From contig CAZQIC010000008.1 of assembly GCA_964593555.1 (NCBI GenBank), positions 9,379-73,378 on the forward strand: a stretch of DNA of 64,000 bases, written 5' to 3'. The position numbers were made by a program, and so were the translations under genes. The first letter of the stretch is position 1. The number at the start of each line of letters is the position of its first letter. This DNA comes from CAZQIC01 sp964593555. Lineage in GTDB: Bacteria; Bacteroidota; Bacteroidia; JAFLBG01. Below, piece by piece: positions 25,666 to 33,913 of this stretch. The notes below the pieces were generated by a model. The model was not told where the DNA came from and did not search any database. It saw only the letters and a program-made list of their open reading frames with translations.

Positions 25666-25701
25666 CTTTCCTGTTTTATATAGGAAAGAATTAGCGAAGG
25701 A
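25666..25701 (+). promoter_or_regulatory. Inverted repeat and strong Shine-Dalgarno ahead of the gldN-like gene
   Basis: CTTTCCT (25666-25672) pairs with AGGAAAG (25682-25688), with a 9-base AT loop. AAGGAGG follows at about 25697-25703, four bases before the ATG at 25708. A full Shine-Dalgarno is uncommon among the genes of this window, and the 148-base gap suggests separate control of this gene. Confidence 0.4.
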
Positions 25702-25707
25702 GGCCCC

Positions 25708-26544
25708 ATGACAACGCAGAAAAATTTTTTCACTCTTATTTTTATTGTAATTGCCTCTTGTTCGAGAGCGCAAAATGTTCTCGACAGCTTCTACACACCT
25801 GAGAAACAAACTCAAAAAAGTCCTGTGCCGTATGTTCCTGTGAGGGAAGCGGATGTGATGTGGCACAGAAGAGTATGGAGAACTATTGATCTTCGGGAAA
25901 AAATAAATCAGCCCCTTTACTTTCCAACAAGTGAAATAAACGACAGGAAAAGCATGTTCGATGTTATAAAAATGGGAATATTTACCGGACAGATTACAGC
26001 ATACGGCAATCCATTAAATGATGATGAATTTAAAAAGCCACTTACATTATCGGAAGCAACAAACGTTCTTATGCGCGTTGATTCCATATCTATTCCGAAT
26101 CCATTTACCAATGAAATGGAACAAAAAGCAGATACAATACGTGTTACCTCCGCGGATGTAAAACAATACTGGATAAAAGAAGATTGGTTTTTTGACAAAC
26201 AACGTTCGGTCTTAGATGTGAGGATCATTGGCATTTGTCCATTAAAAGAAAACAGAGGTGATAATGGCGAGGTAAGGGGCTATCAACCTATGTTTTGGGT
26301 CTATTATCCTGAATGCAGGCCATTATTCGCCAAAGCAGAAGTATTCAACAGAAGCAATGATGCAGAGAAAAGAACACTTGATGAAATATTCATAAAAAGA
26401 TTCTTCGGAAGTTATATAAATAAAGTGAGCAACGTTGCCGATCGTTCAATAGCTGAGTACGCAACCGGGCTGGATGCCCTGCTTGAGGCTGAAAAAGCAA
26501 AGCAGAATATCTTCGGGTTTGAGCACGATTTGTGGCACTACTAA
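25708..26544 (+). CDS. GldN-like T9SS ring protein
   Basis: 278 aa. An N-terminal hydrophobic segment ends near SRAQNVLDSFY; a Cys just before (IASCSRAQ) could also act as a lipobox. The body follows GldN closely: VPVREADVMWHRRVWRTIDLREKINQPLYFPT, RKSMFDVIKMGIFTGQITAYGNPLNDDEF, VKQYWIKEDWFFDKQRSVLDVRIIGICPL, GEVRGYQPMFWVYYPECRPLFAKAEVFNRSNDAEKRTLDEIFIKRFFGSYI..SNVADRSIAEY..GLDALLEAEK..QNIFGFEHDLWHY. GldN (PorN) forms the periplasmic ring with GldK. Length equals the family's. With the GldM-domain and GldK-like genes upstream it makes an accessory Gld set. Confidence 0.88.
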   Translation: MTTQKNFFTLIFIVIASCSRAQNVLDSFYTPEKQTQKSPVPYVPVREADVMWHRRVWRTIDLREKINQPLYFPTSEINDRKSMFDVIKMGIFTGQITAYGNPLNDDEFKKPLTLSEATNVLMRVDSISIPNPFTNEMEQKADTIRVTSADVKQYWIKEDWFFDKQRSVLDVRIIGICPLKENRGDNGEVRGYQPMFWVYYPECRPLFAKAEVFNRSNDAEKRTLDEIFIKRFFGSYINKVSNVADRSIAEYATGLDALLEAEKAKQNIFGFEHDLWHY

Positions 26545-26647
26545 AATAACTCACCTTTCCCTGTATCTTTTTCACTACTGCTGCATTATAACAGTAGGTC
26601 GCAGAATTCATAGATGAATTTATTGTTAACCTTTAAAACTTCTGACC

Positions 26648-27829
26648 ATGGAAACAAAATATACTAACATTGGATATTTACTAACAGCATTGGCGATCGG
26701 ATTTACTTCATGTGTTAATAAAAATGAAAAAACAACTACAAAGACCACCGATGGTCAGGAAAATATATCCTCACTAACCGAAAACAAAATTGACATCCCT
26801 GTCGAACCAAAAGTTGGCATATTTACAGATACATTTTTTGCAGAAAATTACTCCGATACAGAAATAACAACCCAAATGGTTCATAAAAAAGTGGCTTCTG
26901 AAAAAAAAGAATCTAATCGGGTTTCAAAAAAAGCTGATGACAGGGAAGATTTTGTGAACCACTACGACACGCTAAAATATAATGGCGTAATTGTAAATTA
27001 CTTTACCACAGTTTCAAAACAACTTCATGGTAAACCTTATTTTGCAGAAAACTCTTCTCAATTGCTTGGCACGATCACAGAAATACTTACTACCAAACTT
27101 AAGGACGAAACAGACATTGTATTACTGATCGACAAGACGGCGAGTATGGATGATGATCTTTTTGCAGTAAGAAATAGTTTGGACAGCATTTATAAATTAA
27201 TTTCCGGTTTCGATAATGTAAAACTCGCGATCGCCTCCTATGGAGATAAAAATTATCACCAGGACTTCTGGTACAATCGCAGCGACCTGAGTACCGACAA
27301 AGAAATTCTTGTCGACTATATGGATAGTTATAAAACTATTGGCAATCCGGATACTCCGGAGTCAGTTAACGATGCCATTATTAAAACGGTGCGTGAAATG
27401 AACTGGACAAATGGCAATAGAAGAATGATCCTCGTTATTGGCGATGCGCCATCACAGGAACCACCGCTCTCTGAATATTCGATCCAGGATGTGGTAAAAA
27501 TTTGTGATTCAGCAAATATTATCTTTAATCTTTATCCTGTCATCCTAAGCTTGCAGGGCAGCTTAGTTTACGATACTCCTGCAGAGTCTTTCCCGCTAAA
27601 GATCTATCCTAATCCTGCCAAAGATTTTACTACTGTTCAGATGAAATATGAGCAGACATATTACTATGACATTATTGACATTACTGGTAAAAAAATAAGA
27701 TCAGGTAATTTTTATGGGACAAATAATAAAATTTATCTTGATGGGATAAGCAATGGATCTTATTTAATCCAGGTGTATAATCCGGCTAATTCAGTTTATT
27801 CGACAGCTAAATTGCTAATACAAAATTGA
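26648..27829 (+). CDS. VWA-domain protein with both a lipobox and a T9SS type A sorting domain
   Basis: 393 aa. N-terminus METKYTNIGYLLTALAIGFTSC has a lipoprotein-like signal with Cys at about residue 22. A von Willebrand A domain covers about residues 155-300 with the metal-ion (MIDAS) motif DKTAS in VLLIDKTASMDDD, then VKLAIASYGDKN and RRMILVIGDAPSQEPP. The last ~75 residues are a type A sorting domain (IYPNPAKDFTTVQM ... DGISNGSYLIQVYN ... KLLIQN). A lipid anchor and a T9SS tail are normally alternative fates. It lies 103 bases after the gldN-like gene on the same strand and may be a client of that module. Confidence 0.8.
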   Translation: METKYTNIGYLLTALAIGFTSCVNKNEKTTTKTTDGQENISSLTENKIDIPVEPKVGIFTDTFFAENYSDTEITTQMVHKKVASEKKESNRVSKKADDREDFVNHYDTLKYNGVIVNYFTTVSKQLHGKPYFAENSSQLLGTITEILTTKLKDETDIVLLIDKTASMDDDLFAVRNSLDSIYKLISGFDNVKLAIASYGDKNYHQDFWYNRSDLSTDKEILVDYMDSYKTIGNPDTPESVNDAIIKTVREMNWTNGNRRMILVIGDAPSQEPPLSEYSIQDVVKICDSANIIFNLYPVILSLQGSLVYDTPAESFPLKIYPNPAKDFTTVQMKYEQTYYYDIIDITGKKIRSGNFYGTNNKIYLDGISNGSYLIQVYNPANSVYSTAKLLIQN

Positions 27830-27832
27830 ATT

Positions 27833-29776
27833 CTATTTAATGTTGGGATCCAACTCACGAGCTTTCTTATAATATAAGTCAGCATTGGCATTATCTCCCT
27901 TTAACTTATATGTCATAGACAAAAAGTAATTGGCCTGAGCATTGTTAGGATTTATTTCGAGGGCTCTTCTGAACCAGGTTATCGCATTGTCATAATCTTT
28001 TATCGTACCATAACAACTGGCCAGGTTTACCATGGCATCAACATAACGAGGATCCAGAGTTAAAATCTTTTTATACATCTCAATACATTCCTGGTATCTG
28101 CCTTGAGTAAAATATTCTGCGGCAAGGTTATTCATTGATATTGGATCGTTTGGTGTGTGCTTCAACGCACTCAAATAACATTCTATTGCTTTTGCCTTAT
28201 CCCCCATTCTGGTGTAACCCAATCCCATTTGGCTGTAAGCATCAGAATAGGTGGGTGAAATAGCAATAGCCTTTTCAAGTTCAGCAATACCTTGCAAAAA
28301 ATATTCTTTCTTTTTTTGCTCATTCTTTTCATTAGGTGCAATTTCTTTTACCAATTCTCTCCCCAGGTAATAGTGCATCCTTGTGCTTTGTGATGAAATA
28401 TTTACATCATTTGAGTATAACGTAAAATTATTTTCCCACACCGTGTTCCTGTCAATGGTTTTAAAGGAATATAATATGGCAACCAAACCTGCTATGGCAA
28501 TGATCTTTTTGTTCGGGATAAAAAATAATTTTATATCGTCATATATCACTGCAGTTCTTTCCATTCTAAAAAGCCGGGCCAATAACACAGCAGCGGCCAG
28601 GCAGAATCCAAACGAAGAAAAATAAATAAAACGATCAGCCATTATTGAACCAATCAGAATAAAAATATTAGAGAACAAGGCAATAGTAATCAGATAGAAT
28701 AGTATACAAAAGGATAGGATGTCTTTTCTCTTGAAACGTATAATAGCAAACACTAACATTGACGTATAGGCTAATGCTGAAACTATACTTATCACATCTC
28801 CAAATGTAACAGTTGGAACCTGGTTATAAGATCTGTCACAAACCAAAGAATACGGCACTATTAATAACTGAAGGTACATTCCCAATACTTTTATAGCAGT
28901 GGGAAGCCTGTCGAATAAGCTCATGTTCCCAATAGGATTATCTATATAAGAAATAGCATCGAGTTTCGGCGCAGTGCCTAACACTTTCCATCGAATAAAA
29001 AAATAAACGCCGGTTACAACAGCGAAGAACGCAGTGTTAATCATAATTTTTCGAAAAGGTTTATCCATAAAAAAATACATCATCAGCGGAAACACCAATA
29101 GCATGGTAATGCCAGTTTCTTTCGCAAGCATGGCCAGGAAAAAACTAATGCCGGATAAGGTGAGCCACAATGCGGGTTTAGATTTACTGCTCTTTACAAA
29201 AGAGAAAAATGAAAGGATCATCAAAAAAAAACACATGATCTCATCTCTGCTCTTGATACTGGCTACAATTTCTGTATGAACAGGATGCGCGATAAAAAGA
29301 ATTGTACCGATAAATGGAATTATCAAATTATAATCCTTAAGCAATTCTGCAAGAAGTAAAAAAAGAAATACGCCAGTTAATGAATAAAACAAAACATTGA
29401 TAAAATGACTCACCGCAGGAGAGTTAGGAAAATACTGCCACTCGATCGCAAACATTACAAGAGACAAAGGCCTGTATAATCCATCCTGGATGGAGAGATA
29501 ACCGTACCTGTATGAAGTCTTCAGGATAGTCGAGATCCCGCTTGTGCCCTGGGTAACAACGTTATTTTCTTTGATTACAGAAAAATCATCAAGTGTATAT
29601 CCGTGATTGAGCGTATTGGCATAAAGAACAAATGCCAGAATGCCGATAATAAACGACAAAGAATAAATAACTCCTTTGCTTCTATTTATATTTTTTGCGG
29701 CAGGTTTTTGAACAGGCTGCTTTAATGCCTGCTTATTTTTTTCCTTACCGGATATTTTTCGCTTGCCTCCCGACAT
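27833..29776 (-). CDS. TMTC-like GT-C membrane glycosyltransferase with C-terminal TPRs
   Basis: 647 aa. A Lys-rich cytoplasmic N-terminus (~35 aa) precedes about 10-12 membrane helices. The first periplasmic loop carries GYTLDDFSVIKEN (the acidic motif typical of GT-C enzymes), later HPVHTEIVASIKSRDEIM, the hallmark of the TMTC/DUF1736 family. The C-terminal ~170 residues are TPRs (AIAISPTYSDAYSQMGLGYTRMG, ALKHTPNDPISMNNLAAEYF, ILTLDPRYVDAMVNLASCYG, ALEINPNNAQANYFL). Eukaryotic TMTCs are O-mannosyltransferases; for bacterial members the acceptor is unknown, but Bacteroidota have general O-glycosylation of periplasmic proteins. Convergent with the VWA gene (3 bases). Confidence 0.85.
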   Translation of the reverse strand: MSGGKRKISGKEKNKQALKQPVQKPAAKNINRSKGVIYSLSFIIGILAFVLYANTLNHGYTLDDFSVIKENNVVTQGTSGISTILKTSYRYGYLSIQDGLYRPLSLVMFAIEWQYFPNSPAVSHFINVLFYSLTGVFLFLLLAELLKDYNLIIPFIGTILFIAHPVHTEIVASIKSRDEIMCFFLMILSFFSFVKSSKSKPALWLTLSGISFFLAMLAKETGITMLLVFPLMMYFFMDKPFRKIMINTAFFAVVTGVYFFIRWKVLGTAPKLDAISYIDNPIGNMSLFDRLPTAIKVLGMYLQLLIVPYSLVCDRSYNQVPTVTFGDVISIVSALAYTSMLVFAIIRFKRKDILSFCILFYLITIALFSNIFILIGSIMADRFIYFSSFGFCLAAAVLLARLFRMERTAVIYDDIKLFFIPNKKIIAIAGLVAILYSFKTIDRNTVWENNFTLYSNDVNISSQSTRMHYYLGRELVKEIAPNEKNEQKKKEYFLQGIAELEKAIAISPTYSDAYSQMGLGYTRMGDKAKAIECYLSALKHTPNDPISMNNLAAEYFTQGRYQECIEMYKKILTLDPRYVDAMVNLASCYGTIKDYDNAITWFRRALEINPNNAQANYFLSMTYKLKGDNANADLYYKKARELDPNIK

Positions 29777-29782
29777 GTAATG

Positions 29783-30406
29783 CTAAACTGATTCGGCAAC
29801 AACTTCTGTTACACCGGGAACCATTCTTTTTAACAGACCTTCGATACCGGCCTTAAGAGTAATACTTGAAGAAGGACAGCCGCTGCAGGCGCCTTTCAGA
29901 GCAACAGTAACTATACCATCGCTAAAAGATTTAAAGGTGATGAGCCCTCCATCCTGCTCTACCGCCGGACGAATGTATTGTTCGAGCACCTCAACAATTT
30001 TATTTTCAGTTTCATTTTGCGGAGCAGCATGCTCTGTAAATACTGTTTCTGTTTTTTTAAATGTAGAATCTGTCGCAACCGTTGCCGAAGGAATATCTTT
30101 TACAGGAACATTTCCTTCCTCTAAAAATTTCTTTATGAATTCTCTCAATTCAAGCGTTATATCTTCCCAACTGACAACATCTGTTTTTGTAATGGCAATA
30201 AAATTAGCATTGATAAAAACTGCTTTTACAAACGGGAACTGAAAAAGTTTTTGTGCTAAAGGTGATCCACCAGATTCATTTATATTGAGATATTGCGCAG
30301 TTGCTCCATTTTCAATAAGTAATTTATTCGCTACAAATTTAAGTGTTGCAGGATTTGGTGTACTTTCGGCATATACCGCTATAGGGGTTTTAATAAGAGT
30401 CTCCAT
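29783..30406 (-). CDS. NifU/Nfu family iron-sulfur scaffold protein
   Basis: 207 aa with the ATG at 30406 (METLIKTPIAVYAESTPNPATLKF), preferred over a longer frame from 30481 because the Nfu_N domain starts here. Nfu_N covers residues ~8-95 (ESTPNPATLKFVANKLL ... LAQKLFQFPFVKAVFI). A linker of ~35 residues leads to the NifU C-terminal domain with the cluster-binding CxxC: IRPAVEQDGGLITF ... GACSGCPSSSITLKAGIEGLLKRMVPGV. It carries Fe-S clusters to apoproteins. It diverges from nadB with a 34-base shared upstream region and lies 6 bases before the TMTC-like gene on its own strand. Confidence 0.93.
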   Translation of the reverse strand: METLIKTPIAVYAESTPNPATLKFVANKLLIENGATAQYLNINESGGSPLAQKLFQFPFVKAVFINANFIAITKTDVVSWEDITLELREFIKKFLEEGNVPVKDIPSATVATDSTFKKTETVFTEHAAPQNETENKIVEVLEQYIRPAVEQDGGLITFKSFSDGIVTVALKGACSGCPSSSITLKAGIEGLLKRMVPGVTEVVAESV

Positions 30407-30440
30407 TTTACTAATTTTATGTAGTATTAAAGTTACGCAT

Positions 30441-32012
30441 TTGAAACGAAAAATCGATTTTTTGGTAATTGGCTCAGGCATAGCGGGTTTAAGCTACGCA
30501 TTGAAGGTGGCGAAACATGGCCGCGTATGCATTATTACCAAGTCGAACGAAGACGAATCCAATACAAAATATGCCCAGGGGGGAATAGCAGCGGTAATGT
30601 ATAAACCAGACAGCTATGAAAAACACATTAACGACACTCTTGTTTGCGGAGATGGTTTATGCGATGAGAAAGTGGTAAGGATGGTAATTACAGAATCAAC
30701 AGAGAGGGTTAAGGAATTAATTGAATGGGGAACATCATTTGATAAAACTCCCGGAGGAGATTACGATCTTGCAAAAGAAGGCGGGCATTCGGAACACAGA
30801 GTATTACACCATAAAGACATTACCGGTTTTGAAATTGAAAGGGCATTGCTCACACAAGCACACAAACATTCAAACATTGAAATACTCGATCACCATTTTG
30901 TTATTGACATTATAACCCAGCATCATTTGGGAATGGAAGTCAACAGCCGCACACCTGGTATTGAATGTTATGGCGTATATGTTTTGAATCAGAAAACAGG
31001 ACTTGTTGAAACATTACTTTCCAAAACTGTTTTAATGGCGAGCGGCGGTGCAGGAAATATTTATACTAACACCACAAATCCCTCCATTGCAACAGGAGAT
31101 GGTATAGCGATGGTATACAGAGCAAAAGGCAGAGTGGAAAATATGGAATTTATGCAGTTCCATCCAACTGCATTATATAATCCGGGCGAAACACCTTGCT
31201 TCCTGATTACTGAAGCATTAAGAGGTTTTGGCGCCATACTGAAAACACAGGATGGAAAAGAATTTATGCAGCGCTATGATGAAAGATTATCATTGGCTCC
31301 AAGGGATATTGTTGCACGCGCTATTGACAATGAATTAAAAATAAGAGGGGAGGATTTTGTTTACCTCAATTGTATGCATATTAATAAAGATGAATTGCTA
31401 AAACATTTTCCAAACATTTACAACAAGTGTCAAAGCCTTGGCATTGATATTACCAAACAAATGATCCCGGTTGCGCCTGCTTCACATTATATATGCGGAG
31501 GCATTAAAGTGGATGAATACGGACAAAGCAATATTAAAAACCTTTATGCAGCCGGAGAATGCTCCTGCACCGGATTGCACGGCGCAAATCGCCTTGCATC
31601 CAATTCTTTATTGGAAGCATTGGTTTATTCCCATCGCGCAAGTACTGATGCAATCAAAAAAATTCAGTCCATTACTTTTAAAGAAAATATTCCGGACTGG
31701 GACGATGAAGGCACTGCGCATTCTGAAGAAATGATTTTGATCACACAGAGTTTACGTGAAGTACAAAGCATTATGACCTATTATGTTGGCATTGTGCGTT
31801 CTGACCTGCGTTTAAAAAGAGCATTGGATCGATTGGAAATAATTTACAATGAAACAGAAATCTTATACCAAAAGACTAAAGTATCTGTTGAGTTGTGCGA
31901 GCTGAGAAATATTATTTTAACCGCTTACATCATTATAAAACATGCTATGAAACGTAAGGAAAGCCGGGGTTTACATTACACCATTGATTATCCGAAAGCT
32001 GGGAAGGCATAA
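30441..32012 (+). CDS. nadB: L-aspartate oxidase
   Basis: 523 aa from the TTG at 30441 (MKRKIDFLVIGSGIAGLSYALKVA), which fits family N-termini; no ATG is available, and the longer frame from 30285 runs antisense through the nfu gene. FAD binding is seen at GSGIAGLS and in SGGAGNIYTNTTNP; substrate and catalytic parts include QGGIAAV, HSEHRVLHHKDITGFEI, MEFMQFHPTALY, APRDIVARAI, HYICGGI and GLHGANRLASNSLLEALVYSH. It oxidises L-aspartate to iminoaspartate, the first step of de novo NAD synthesis. NadA, the next enzyme, is Fe-S dependent, so the divergent Fe-S scaffold gene is a sensible neighbour. Confidence 0.95.
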   Translation: MKRKIDFLVIGSGIAGLSYALKVAKHGRVCIITKSNEDESNTKYAQGGIAAVMYKPDSYEKHINDTLVCGDGLCDEKVVRMVITESTERVKELIEWGTSFDKTPGGDYDLAKEGGHSEHRVLHHKDITGFEIERALLTQAHKHSNIEILDHHFVIDIITQHHLGMEVNSRTPGIECYGVYVLNQKTGLVETLLSKTVLMASGGAGNIYTNTTNPSIATGDGIAMVYRAKGRVENMEFMQFHPTALYNPGETPCFLITEALRGFGAILKTQDGKEFMQRYDERLSLAPRDIVARAIDNELKIRGEDFVYLNCMHINKDELLKHFPNIYNKCQSLGIDITKQMIPVAPASHYICGGIKVDEYGQSNIKNLYAAGECSCTGLHGANRLASNSLLEALVYSHRASTDAIKKIQSITFKENIPDWDDEGTAHSEEMILITQSLREVQSIMTYYVGIVRSDLRLKRALDRLEIIYNETEILYQKTKVSVELCELRNIILTAYIIIKHAMKRKESRGLHYTIDYPKAGKA

Positions 32013-32247
32013 GCTAATCTGAAGCTTTATGACAAAAGATTATATAAACCCACTTATAAATATTTGACGGAAGTACGGTTTATCATTATTACTTATACAA
32101 GATTATTATTAACAATATTTACATCTAAGAAATCAGATTTGTGTAATTTTTCCATTGAGCGGCGAGCTAGAAAAAAGTAATGCACAAAAAACAAAACACA
32201 GAATTGCTTTTTTATTAGCCCAATTGCCAAGAAGAGTGAGCCGAAAT

Positions 32248-32278
32248 AAAATTTAGATTTTTGCACTCTCTAAATTTT
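32248..32278. terminator. Candidate bidirectional terminator between nadB and the SprB-repeat adhesin gene
   Basis: AAAATTTAGA (32248-32257) pairs with TCTAAATTTT (32269-32278) over an 11-base loop, with T-rich sequence on both sides. It lies 3 bases past the adhesin stop on the minus strand and 235 bases past nadB. The stem is AT-rich, so strength is uncertain. Confidence 0.45.
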
Positions 32279-32281
32279 TTC

Positions 32282-33913
32282 CTATCGTATTAAGCTCACA
32301 TTTCCCTTCCTACTTATTTTATCTCCACTGATGAGAGTTGCATGCAGGTAATAAACAAACACTGCTGTATTCTCCAAATTTCCTTTGTATATTCCATCCC
32401 AGCAGAACCGTGGATCTGTTGATTCATAAACCCGTTCACCCCAACGGTTGTAGATTGATATTTGTAACTCTTTAATACACTCTTCCAATCCCCCCAGTGT
32501 ACAGAAGTCATCATTTTCGCCATCGTTGTTTGGTGAAAAAGCATTGGGCAGATGAAGTGTTTTCGGACAGGGACATGCGCTGTCTGAGATTGTTACAACA
32601 ACTTGATTGGTGCAATTATTATCGTCAGAAACTATTACAGTATACGTAATAGCCATTAGCCCTACAGCGGTTGAAGTAGTTTGCCCATTGTTCCAACCGT
32701 ATGTTAATGTTCCGGCACCTCCTATAGCCGTCACTGAAGCTGTACCATCACTATTGCCACATATTGCAGAAGTATGTGTAGCAGTGGCTATAAGATCAGC
32801 AGCCTGAGTTATTATTACTGTTTTGCTACTGCTACAATTGTTCGCATCTATAACTATAACAGTATATGTATTTGCTGAAAGACCGGTGCTCATAGAAGTG
32901 GTTTGTCCGTTGCTCCAAGTGTATGTATGCGGCGCGGTGCCCCCGTTGGGATTAACCATAGCATAACCGGTACTTTCTCCATTACAACTTACATTGTTTT
33001 GAGAGGAAATTAAAGGAGTAGGTCCGCCGGAATTGGCAACCAGAACCGGTACTGCCCGGCTACATCCGTTTGCATCTGAAATTAACACGGTATATGATCC
33101 CTGGCTGAGGCCGGTAGCAGTTGTAGTAGTTTGTACGGCTGTTGTACTCCATGAATATGTGTATGCAGGTGTCCCTCCAACCGGAGACACTGCAGCTGCA
33201 CCGTCGCTGTTACCACAAGTGGATGGCGTGGATGTAGTGGGGGCAACCAGTAAAGAGGGCTGCAAGATAGTTACTGTATATTGTTGGGTACAACCATTAG
33301 TATCTATAACAGTTACGGATTGATTCCCTGCTACAAGGCCGGTTGCTATTTGAGTAGATTGGCTGCCGGAAGCCCACAAGTAAATATATCCCGGGATACC
33401 TCCACCCGCAGTAACTGTAGCAGTAGTAGTACCACCGTTGCAAAGAATGTTCGTAGCTGTTGCCGTAGCTGTAAGCGGAATGGGTTGGGCAATAGTAACT
33501 GTTTTAATGATTGTGCAGTTGTTTGCATCGTTGAGGACAACTGTATGAGAACCTGCCAGGAGTCCCGTGGCCGTTTGCGTAGTTTGATTTCCTTGACTCC
33601 ATAGATAAGTGTAGGCAGTAGTTCCTCCTGCTGCTGTAACCGTAGCAGTAGCAGTACCACCACTGCAAAGAATATTTGCAGCAGTGGCGGTTGCAGTAAA
33701 AATTGTTGGCTCCGTGATACTAACTGTTTTCGTAGTGATGCAGCCATTTGAATCGGTAATGATTACCGTATGAAATCCCGGCAAAAGGCCGGTTGCTGTA
33801 GAGCTTGTTTGGGCACCTTGACTCCATGAATACGTATAAGGAGTAGATCCGCCTAAAGTAATAGTTGCAGTTGCGCTACCATCATTCGCTCCATTACACG
33901 AAACGTTGATCAC
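32282..33913 (-). CDS. C-terminal half of SprB-repeat adhesin with T9SS type B sorting domain (split by frameshift)
   Basis: 543 aa as an isolated frame, with six SprB-type repeats of ~75 residues (each C-N/S-G..DG..T..V...GG..P.YTYSW..G..T..ATGL..G.YTV.V.D.NGC) and then the gliding-motility C-terminal (type B) sorting domain: LPNAFSPNNDGENDDFC, LQISIYNRWGERVYES, CWDGIYKG, VYYLHATLISGDK. It has no signal peptide, and its frame continues upstream of 33913 to about 33948 with sensible sequence (NAGSPQAIISPVINVSCNG), where the preceding frame should join. So it is the C-terminal part of the same gene as 33910-36804. Confidence 0.8.
   Translation of the reverse strand: MINVSCNGANDGSATATITLGGSTPYTYSWSQGAQTSSTATGLLPGFHTVIITDSNGCITTKTVSITEPTIFTATATAANILCSGGTATATVTAAGGTTAYTYLWSQGNQTTQTATGLLAGSHTVVLNDANNCTIIKTVTIAQPIPLTATATATNILCNGGTTTATVTAGGGIPGYIYLWASGSQSTQIATGLVAGNQSVTVIDTNGCTQQYTVTILQPSLLVAPTTSTPSTCGNSDGAAAVSPVGGTPAYTYSWSTTAVQTTTTATGLSQGSYTVLISDANGCSRAVPVLVANSGGPTPLISSQNNVSCNGESTGYAMVNPNGGTAPHTYTWSNGQTTSMSTGLSANTYTVIVIDANNCSSSKTVIITQAADLIATATHTSAICGNSDGTASVTAIGGAGTLTYGWNNGQTTSTAVGLMAITYTVIVSDDNNCTNQVVVTISDSACPCPKTLHLPNAFSPNNDGENDDFCTLGGLEECIKELQISIYNRWGERVYESTDPRFCWDGIYKGNLENTAVFVYYLHATLISGDKISRKGNVSLIR

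Noticed and set aside
30285..30440. Longer N-terminus for L-aspartate oxidase
   Set aside because: This part is antisense to nfu; the family N-terminus fits the TTG at 30441.
30407..30481. Longer N-terminus for the Nfu protein
   Set aside because: The extra 25 residues overlap the nadB start and do not resemble the Nfu_N domain, which begins at the ATG at 30406.
33346..33747. 133-codon frame on the same strand within the SprB repeats
   Set aside because: It is the repeat DNA read in a wrong frame, rich in Gln/Leu runs.
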